A stretch of DNA of 64,000 nt, from the NCBI GenBank assembly GCA_037042915.1, contig CM073199.1, forward strand, positions 1,116,001 through 1,180,000. The letters are read 5' to 3'. Below, in pieces: positions 57,479-64,000 of this stretch. How positions within the stretch are numbered: position 1 is the stretch's first letter; the number at the start of each line of letters is the position of its first letter. Origin of the DNA: Auricularia sp. M13 (Eukaryota > Basidiomycota > Agaricomycetes > Auriculariales > Auriculariaceae). The notes under the pieces were generated by a model. That model ran no database searches, was not told the DNA's origin, and saw only the letters and a program-made list of their open reading frames with translations. The position numbers were made by a program, and so were the translations under genes.

Positions 57479-58523
57479 ACTTCGCGCGATCGCTTTGCAG
57501 CTCCGCCGGACCCGCCCCGCGTCATCCCCCCGCGACCAGTTTTATCTAGCCGGCCCCATCGCCATGGCGCCCGCCTCGACGACCGCCCTGCTTCTTGCAC
57601 CCCGCCTTTTGCAGCCCGCATACCAGCCACCATGCTGAGCTGGCCGCCAGCGGGGACTCAGGCAGCCTGGCCCCACGTCTCGCATATACAGTGGCTGATG
57701 ATCTGACAAATGCCCGAAGGCTCCAACGACTGCGACGACAAAAGGGGCGCCTCCTGCAGTCCCCGCTTCGTCATGCGCAATATTCTTTGCCCGCTGCGCC
57801 AGTCCAAGCGCTGCTCAGTGAATCTATCGTAACTTTCCATCAACGATCTTGTCCCCCCTGGGGGGACACCCCTCTGCGCGGGTTCTGCCCACCAGAACTA
57901 GCGCGGCGCGGTATCAAAGACTTCCTGGCCAACGAGTCTTCCAAGCCAGAAAACGACCCTGCCATGACGCACAAGCATATCTCCGAGTCGTCAAGTGCAT
58001 CGTGTTCGCCGTCTCGTCCCGTAAACGCCGCCACCGTCGCGGCAATGTGACCTCACCAGTGTCTCCCTGGCATCGGCGGGACCATCCTCGGCTGCCAGAT
58101 TTTCTCCAAGCTTCAGCTCACGTCATCTCTGGCTGCTAGCACATCTGGCACGACTCGGACTTGGCCTAGCACTTTCTCCCTGCTAGTAGGACGATTCTAA
58201 CTCTGATATACGAGCTGCTCCTATATATGGTATCGCAAGCTCCACTTCGCGTCCGTGCTGCATGGCTTGTCTGTGATAGGCGATTCAGCCCCTCGTTGTG
58301 GATTCGAGCTGCGGTCTGTCGTTCTGTCAAAGTCTGGTATCTCTCAATAAGCAACTATGCCGCGATTGCAGACCGAGATTACTATTGCCCGTATTCACAA
58401 CCACAGCTGCATTATTCACGCAGCACACATCTCGCCTAGCCCAGCATCTGCACATTCGCCGGTCGATCCATATAACGAGCCTCATACCCACAAGCTCCCT
58501 TCCACATCATTGTATAGGCAGTC
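57479..58523. other. Intergenic, no gene recognised
   Basis: Short overlapping frames on both strands, no domain or splice signal. The left part is the promoter of the gene at 56569-57405. Confidence 0.4.
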
Positions 58524-59497
58524 ATGGCCGGACAAGCCTTCACATACAGTGACATGCCACAGCTCATCGCCGACGACAGCCCATGCTACCGCAAGCCAGC
58601 GTGGCCTGCCAATTTGGAGGGTCACTTCGCGCGAGGCACGTCACGCCGATCCCGCGGCTTACCGGCTCAGTAGATTGACCTCTGCAGCATGTCTCGACTG
58701 CACGCGCGAGCGCAGAAGTGAGTTTCAGGGCATGGGCAGCAGGAAGTTCCTAGCCGACCAGTATCACTGAACGGTGTCGCAAAGGTCGTGAGGACAAGTT
58801 AAGTATAGCAGTGTAGAACGCTGGGACCAGCGCGCAAAACACCCAATCGGCAGTCACCCTCTCGCGCCGCAGACAGTTCATCGCCAGTCAGTTTTACGCC
58901 CGCACGGAGCGTCGCCGCACCCCTGCGCAAGGTAATACTAGAGGTAATTCGTAGCCCAGCAGTAGTGTATCGTCGTCCGACGGAATCATCCAGTCGCGAG
59001 TGACCTCTAGCAACTGCGCCAGTGGTACAGATATAGCCACGGAAAGGCCAAGGCTTGGGATGCAGCGGTCTTCGAGTAGTCTGGCCCGGTATAGTGACAT
59101 GGGTAGCTGCGACGCGCGCGAAGGCGACTGCGAGGTCCGAATTTACTTGTAACCAGTTGACAGCGAGAATACCAAGGCACAAGCTTCGTGACGCAGACTG
59201 TAAGCCAGCAGTTGTTGTCTACAAGACGAGAGACGAGAAGATGAAGCGAGTGGGCACTGGACGCCACCAACGAAAGCCGAGCACAGCGAGCAGGTATCGA
59301 GAGTCATGGTGATCCAGTTCTTCTCTTCGCCCGGAAACCAGGACAATCAACTAGCCACAGCCTTTCCGTTTAAGTTGCGCATATTCGAGCTGAGCGACGC
59401 CGCTTATAGCACGGCCATAAGGATGAATGTGCTGATGTCCAACGCGGCGAGCAAAGAGTCAGACGTTTGCGCCCGGTCAATACGAAAGCTGGAATGA
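58524..59497 (+). pseudogene. Degenerate inverted copy of the unknown gene at 49595
   Basis: Starts MAGQAFTYSDMPQLIADDSP, paralleling MVGQAEVYADMPRLIAARTN. It continues with a TTGACCTCTGCAGCAT intron end and QSAVTLSRRRQFIASQFYAR, which parallels ELAVTLPRRNQFIANQFYTR. Stops interrupt the second-exon frame at least twice, and the intron donor side is shortened. It ends against SINE copy 2, just as the intact gene abuts SINE copy 1, so gene and SINE were duplicated together and inverted. The opposite-strand frame at 58799-59182 is open but is taken as a shadow. Confidence 0.55.
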
Positions 59498-59501
59498 AAA
59501 C

Positions 59502-59805
59502 AAAAAGAGGGGGGAGTCCGTCATCGGACGCTCTGGCCGTCACTGCTTATCAGGCAGATAGTAGGCCAGTCGCAAGTCCTCAGGAGTCGGGGGCGGACCT
59601 CCGATCCACTCGGGGATCGAATTTTGCTGGGCCCGCTCCCCTGTCGCCATCCAGTAAAGAGTGGTTTGAGTTGGGGTCGAACCCTCGTCCTTGGCAGGTC
59701 CCCCCAACGGGTCTTGTCACTTACCCACTCGAGTGGGCGGTAATACCTGCGAAGAGTGGAATATGAGCCTTACCCGCTCCGCTGCGCGAGTCAGGCAGTC
59801 CTCAC
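59502..59805 (-). repeat. tRNA-derived SINE, copy 2
   Basis: The B box GGTTCGACCCC is at 59673-59683 on the minus strand. The A-box hairpin is shortened by a small deletion (CCCACTCGAGTGGG). The 3' tail is C/T-rich at 59502-59520. It is flanked on its tail side by the degenerate inverted gene copy. Confidence 0.72.
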
Positions 59806-59814
59806 AACTCACCT

Positions 59815-60250
59815 AAAATCCAACGCTGACGCTTTATTGGTCCTTGCCTTTGCGAAACGGCTTGTACGTCGTCCATGGATGAAGAGCAGTCAACAGCATG
59901 GGAGTTGGATTGATGTTCGAGGACTGGATTAGGAACGTTATTTCTGAACACGACCAACGCGCAGGACAACCCAGCGTACCAGGGGACTGTCTGCACTCGA
60001 TATCTAGGCTGATGCTTTCGCATTGTTAGGATAACGCACCGAAAACGACCACTGTCTGCTCGCAAGTAAGGCGACAGCTGGTAGAACAACTTCTCATACC
60101 ACAGCCGCTGACGTATAATAGACGCACCAAGTAAATCAGACGCGACCGTCAAAGCGAATTGAGCGTGCCCTGGAAAGCAGATGAGCTGCAGGAGAGAAGG
60201 AGCAACACGAATTTACACTCCGATGTTCGTCCTCCTCGTCCTCCCGTTTC
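59815..60250. repeat. Segmental repeat unit next to SINE copy 2
   Basis: Diverged direct match to 62870-63270. Both follow a SINE head and share GGCTTGTACGTCGTCCATGG / GGCCTGTACGTTGCCCAAGG and, further right, GAGAAGGAGCAAC with CACTCCG. No gene lies within it. Confidence 0.55.
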
Positions 60251-60405
60251 GTCGCTTTTGGTCGCAAGTTCTTTGATTCGTTTCTTCTAGATATACAGCG
60301 TGGCGCGCGACGATGAAGGACGTACTTTACATCATTACATAAACCCGACGAACAAAACAATAATGATACTGTTGACAAGACAATCTTCAGCGGCATCCGG
60401 CGCAC

Positions 60406-62149
60406 CTACTCAAAGTGGACCCTCCTGACGAGTTTCCTGACGTTCCTGTCCTGGGGACCCTCCATCCCCTCGGCAAGTCGTACACCCTCAAAACGCAACT
60501 CTCGGAGCGGCGCATAGCGCAGCGTGTCCTGCACGAACCTAATGATATCTGCCGCCTTAACGGTCGGTAGGCCGTTTTCTGACGCAACAGCCTCGTGATC
60601 CGTCCGTGCGACAATACGGAGCTCTCGCAGTCGCGTGCACCACCAGGTCCGTCGGCACTTGAACACGTCGGCTGCCTCCCACTCATGTCGTTTATCGCAG
60701 GGCGTCGGTCCAACGTACACAGTGAGGACGCGTAGCCTGCGGAAATCGCCCTTGGAGACGCGGCGCAGGACCTCTGTCGGGATGACGCGCGAGATTATAA
60801 GGCTCGAGAGCGTGTGGACCCGCATAGTAGCGATGAAGCCGGCAATGACATCTGGATGCGCGTCGGGGAAAATGCGCGCGCGTTCGAACCCGACCCAGAA
60901 CGCGATCTGTGTAGGCATGATCGCCAGGCGGTGTACCACCTCGTAGTGCGCGCGCACGAGGTCGGTCGTTTTGGTGCTGGCGCGTCGCACGATGAGCCGA
61001 CGAAGCGTTCTCATCAGGAGGCAAGCTCTTGCGCCTGCCGACTGTTGCAGTTCCTCGGAGTCACCGTCGTCGACAAGCTCCAGCTCGGGCGGTATATTGA
61101 GGATTCTGTCGAACGAATCTTCCAGACAGCTAGCTATCACAGTCACAGACTGTAAGCCTGGGAAAAAACCGCAGATCTCGTTGAGAGTAGCCTTGCCTCC
61201 CCCGGCTGTGACCTCGAGGTGGGTGATGCCGTGTCGAAGCGCGACCATGTTTGCTGATTGCAAAGCGCGCAGGCAAGATACGGTTGCACGAAGACGACGT
61301 AACTTGGGGTGCTCTGCGATGCGCCGGGAAGAGGGAACTTCGCCACCGATCAGCGCATCGACGACGAGGGCGAAGAGAAACGGCGCTTCCGCAGCCAGCA
61401 GGTCTACAAATGCAGGTCCCAGGATGGGCCTGTCGGCGACGATGGTCAGGCTGCCGATACGCCTCATTCGTGCGGTGACTTGGGCGAGTGGTCCATCAAC
61501 GGCGTAATGCTGGTCTGTTGTGAGGCGAAGGGAAACGTCGATGGGTGCTGGTCCGGCTCGGTCAATGAAGAACCCAGGGTGAAGAGCAGACGCAGCGCCG
61601 TGCAGAACGACGGGCCTCCAAAATATGGACTCGCAGTCGACGAGCGTTTGAACGAAACGATCCGCCAGTCGGCAATTGCGCAGGTTGACATCGCTCACGC
61701 CGTCACCAACCAAGCGTAGTATGCGGAGGTACAAGCCGTCTGGCAACCTCCCATGTAACGGCCGGGGCGAAGGTAGATGCATCCTGGTTGTCAGCGTGTT
61801 CGCCACGCTGTCGCTCACAGGGTCGTGCGACTGTACGCCCTGCGCAACGGGTTCTTTTCCGCTGCTGGGCGGCGAGAACTTGCGAGATATACCGGCCAGA
61901 CTGTCCGAGACGATGCCGCTCACGCCGGTGTCCTGCTCCGCATCGTCGCGGCGCGTGCAGGTGACGTTCTGGAAGATGGCCTGTACAACTTCGTCGAGCA
62001 CAGCGCTCAAGCTGAAAGAACTACGGCGGCCTTTAGTAAGGAAAGGCTCAGGGGTTACGAGCTGCATACCTGCCGCGACGCTGCCGTTCGTTCTGAATGG
62101 TGCTCTCCAGCGCACGAAGGACGGCGGTGATATTGGTTGATGCCGCCAT
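60406..62149 (-). CDS. F-box-like protein with a leucine-rich C-terminal region
   Basis: Exon 1 (62149-62070) reads MAASTNITAVLRALESTIQN and ERQRRG. A 58-nt intron (GTATGC to TTTCAG, 62012-62069) leads to LSAVLDEVVQAIFQNVTC. The F-box-like part is LPDGLYLRILRLVGDGVSDV, NLRNCRLADRFVQTLVDCES and IFWRPVVLHGAASA. A long region with irregular Leu-rich repeats follows (HPKLRRLRATVSCLRALQSA, VHTLSSLIISRVIPTEVLRR). The end is RELRFEGVRLAEGMEGPQ and RRVHFE. Proteins of this build serve as substrate adaptors of SCF ubiquitin ligases and are greatly expanded in mushrooms. The start in exon 1 is favoured over an internal ATG because it gives a helical N-terminus and removes a non-coding-looking stretch. 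A truncated copy lies at 47900-48325. Confidence 0.75.
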
Positions 62150-62455
62150 TGCCACCTCGTCTCCGTGCGGCATGACGAATGTGGATGGTATGATTATATG
62201 GTGTAAAATGTACGGTGTGAAGGAGAAGTTGATGGCGGACTTTCAGCACGCTTCTCCGCGGCGCACGTGACGCCGCGCAGCCCATTCCTCCCGATTACCA
62301 CGGTGCACGCGGTCTGTTCTATTCGACGACACTACTACGTTTGCCATTTCATTATGTCAGTACAAAATCGGAGCCGTCAATATAGTTGTTGGCAATGCGT
62401 GCCACTCTTACTTACTGTACGCCGCTACGCTGGCAACGAACAAAGTTGACCGAAA

Positions 62456-62855
62456 TAAGAAAAAGAGAGAGGGGGAGTCCGTCATCGGACGCTCTGGCCG
62501 TCACTGCTTGTGGCAGATAGTAGGCCAGTCGCAAGAAGAAAAAGAGAGAGGGGGAGTCCGTCATCGGACGCTCTGGCCGTCACTGCTTATCAGGCAGATA
62601 GTAGGCCAGTCGCAAGTCCTCAGGAGTCGGGGGCGGACCTCCGATCCACTCGGGGATCGAATTTTGCTGGGCCCGCTCCCCTGTCGCCATCCAGGAAAGA
62701 GTGGTTTGAGTTGGGGTCGAACCCTCGTCCTTGACAGGTCCCCCCAACGGGTCTTGTCACTTACCCACTCGGTTACCCGAGTGGGCGGTCATACCTGCGA
62801 ACTGAGGAATATGAGCCTTACCCGCCGCTCCGCTGCGTGAGTCAGGCAGACCTTA
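62456..62855 (-). repeat. tRNA-derived SINE, copy 3, with duplicated tail
   Basis: The B box GGTTCGACCCC is at 62713-62723 on the minus strand. The full A-box hairpin is present (CCCACTCGGTTACCCGAGTG). The 3' part is present twice in tandem with a 79-bp period (62457 and 62536), each starting AAGAAAAAGAGAGAGGGGGA. This is the most complete head among the copies. Confidence 0.75.
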
Positions 62856-62869
62856 GGACTCACCTCGAT

Positions 62870-63270
62870 TCATAGTTAACTCTTCAAAGGTCTTTTGCTC
62901 TGCGTAATGGCCTGTACGTTGCCCAAGGATGATGAGCATCGGAGTTGCTCTCAGGACGTCCGCGGACGAGCCAGAACCAGCTGAATCGTCTCGCTCTGCA
63001 ACGCAGTCAACGCAAGGCTCAATCATACCTAAATCCAGTTGCGGTGCATTCGACCATAATTGAAGGTGCTCGCAAGACGACGGTCTCTCCATCACGGTCA
63101 GCCATTTAATTTTTATGTAGTCTGCTCCAAACGTGAAGGTGTGCTAGACATACCAAGCAAGTCATACGTGAGATATTGTGCATGCAAGCGCGAGCCGAGC
63201 GAGCCCTTGAAAGCACAGAAGCTGACGGGGAGAAGGAGCAACGCGACTTCACACTCCGCAGCCCGTTCTC
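62870..63270. repeat. Segmental repeat unit next to SINE copy 3
   Basis: Partner of 59815-60250 in the same orientation. No gene recognised within it. Confidence 0.5.
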
Positions 63271-63434
63271 ATGCGGCAAAAATCGTCCCTCAGAACATGA
63301 TGCAAGCCTTCAGGCCGAATAGTGCGCGACAGTCTGCGGAACCGCACACCCGCAGTCAAGTTAGCGATAACATCATACAATACGGCTCCAGGTCCGCGCG
63401 CGTGCCATTACAGTAGTCATCTAAAGATATAGAT

Positions 63435-64000
63435 CTACACATTCCTAAACTCGTATGCTGGACTTCCCGGCTCTGCGTTTTCCATGATAGACGCGGTGTA
63501 CCCCGGCTCTCCTGCATGGTTGCGTGCTTCCTCCACAGTTTCCACGCTAACTTCCAGCAGGTTCAGATGGCGCTTGACGTACGGTATCAACTCCTTCAGG
63601 ACGTCGACTTCAGAGAACAGCAGCTTGCGCTGGAACGCAGCCTTGGCACCAATCTGCGTGATGCGTTTCTGCGGAACGTTATTTAGCAACGACTCAGGAT
63701 GGAGGAAGATGTAGGTAAACCGACCTTGAATAGCTGCACGAACGGCATGACCTTCTTGTCCTTCATGAGCCCGGCCTTCGTCAGGCTCTCGCGCACTTTG
63801 ACGTCGTCGACGCTGCCCGTCGCGGCGTCGTAATGCTCGCGGACGACGTCGACGGCCTGCTCCTGCCACGCGGGGAACGACGACGCGACGTACATCCGGA
63901 TGGCCTTGGGCTTGCTCGGGTCGAAGCGTGCCGTGGAGCCGCCCTTGCCGCCCTTGGCCTTCTGCAGCGCCTTCTGCGCGGCGCCCTCCGCCTCGCGCAG
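63435..64000 (-). CDS. LARS/CDC60: Cytosolic leucyl-tRNA synthetase, C-terminal part
   Basis: Charges tRNA-Leu in the cytosol. Only the end of the gene is inside the window. It reads FDPSKPKAIRMYVASSFPAW, QEQAVDVVREHYDAATGSVD, KVRESLTKAGLMKDKKVMPF and VQLFK. An intron with a GTCGGT donor follows, then KRITQIGAKAAFQRKLLFSE and VDVLKELIPYVKRHLNLLEV, ending PAYEFRNV at 63435. The order matches the C-terminal extension of eukaryotic cytosolic LeuRS. The first exons lie beyond 64000. Confidence 0.9.
   Translation of the reverse strand, partial: ARGGGRRAEGAAEGQGRQGRLHGTLRPEQAQGHPDVRRVVVPRVAGAGRRRRPRALRRRDGQRRRRQSAREPDEGRAHEGQEGHAVRAAIQGRFTYIFLHPESLLNNVPQKRITQIGAKAAFQRKLLFSEVDVLKELIPYVKRHLNLLEVSVETVEEARNHAGEPGYTASIMENAEPGSPAYEFRNV

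Noticed and set aside
60885-60915. B-box-like GGGTTCGAACGC on the minus strand
   Set aside because: It lies inside the F-box coding exon with no A box or stem. Chance match.
1-64000. CRISPR arrays, rRNA genes, LTR elements
   Set aside because: No regularly spaced repeats, rRNA motifs or paired long terminal repeats were seen in the window.

Overview
The window looks like nuclear DNA of a filamentous basidiomycete, probably an Agaricomycete. Genes are compact and GC-rich, with many 50-60 nt introns that have GT(A/G/C)NGT donors, CTNAC branch sites and YAG acceptors. Conserved eukaryotic genes are present (NOC4, exportin-1/CRM1, cytosolic leucyl-tRNA synthetase, a Rho-like GTPase). Many other genes belong to families typical of mushroom-forming fungi. 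The species cannot be named from sequence alone. All gene models were read by eye from splice signals and reading frame, so internal exon edges are less certain than gene identity. || Layout. 0-13.7 kb: a serine-rich unknown gene, a tandem pair of kinase-like genes on the minus strand (3.3-4.8 and 6.5-8.0 kb), a coiled-coil gene with a 16-nt micro-exon, and the ribosome-biogenesis gene NOC4. 13.7-33.9 kb: a possible specialised-metabolism island. It holds two UstYa/DUF3328-type oxidase genes, a 14-TM-type MFS exporter, three paralogous multi-pass membrane proteins, two serine beta-lactamase-fold enzymes, a single-pass membrane protein and a TATA-driven gene for a 51-residue secreted peptide. 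A decayed stretch with a possible zinc-cluster regulator relic lies between the exporter and the peptide gene. 35-37 kb: a secreted SGNH (GDSL) lipase gene. 37.7-44.8 kb: two diverged copies of an unknown gene with conserved upstream sequence. 46 kb: the Rho-like GTPase with a C-terminal CaaX box. 47-51.6 kb and 58.5-63.3 kb: a repeat-rich landscape with a tRNA-derived SINE (three copies plus a 5' piece), an inverted pair of unknown genes, an F-box gene and a truncated copy of it, and a MITE. 51.9-57.4 kb: exportin-1 and an unknown protein. The right edge cuts the leucyl-tRNA synthetase gene. || How it may work together. In ascomycetes, UstYa-type proteins modify ribosomally made peptides (ustiloxin, phomopsin, asperipin, cyclochlorotine pathways). 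Two such oxidases, an exporter and a small secreted peptide within about 10 kb suggest a basidiomycete peptide pathway. That reading is inference: the peptide lacks the repeated cores of known dikaritin precursors, and no UstYb, P450 or protease gene was recognised here.
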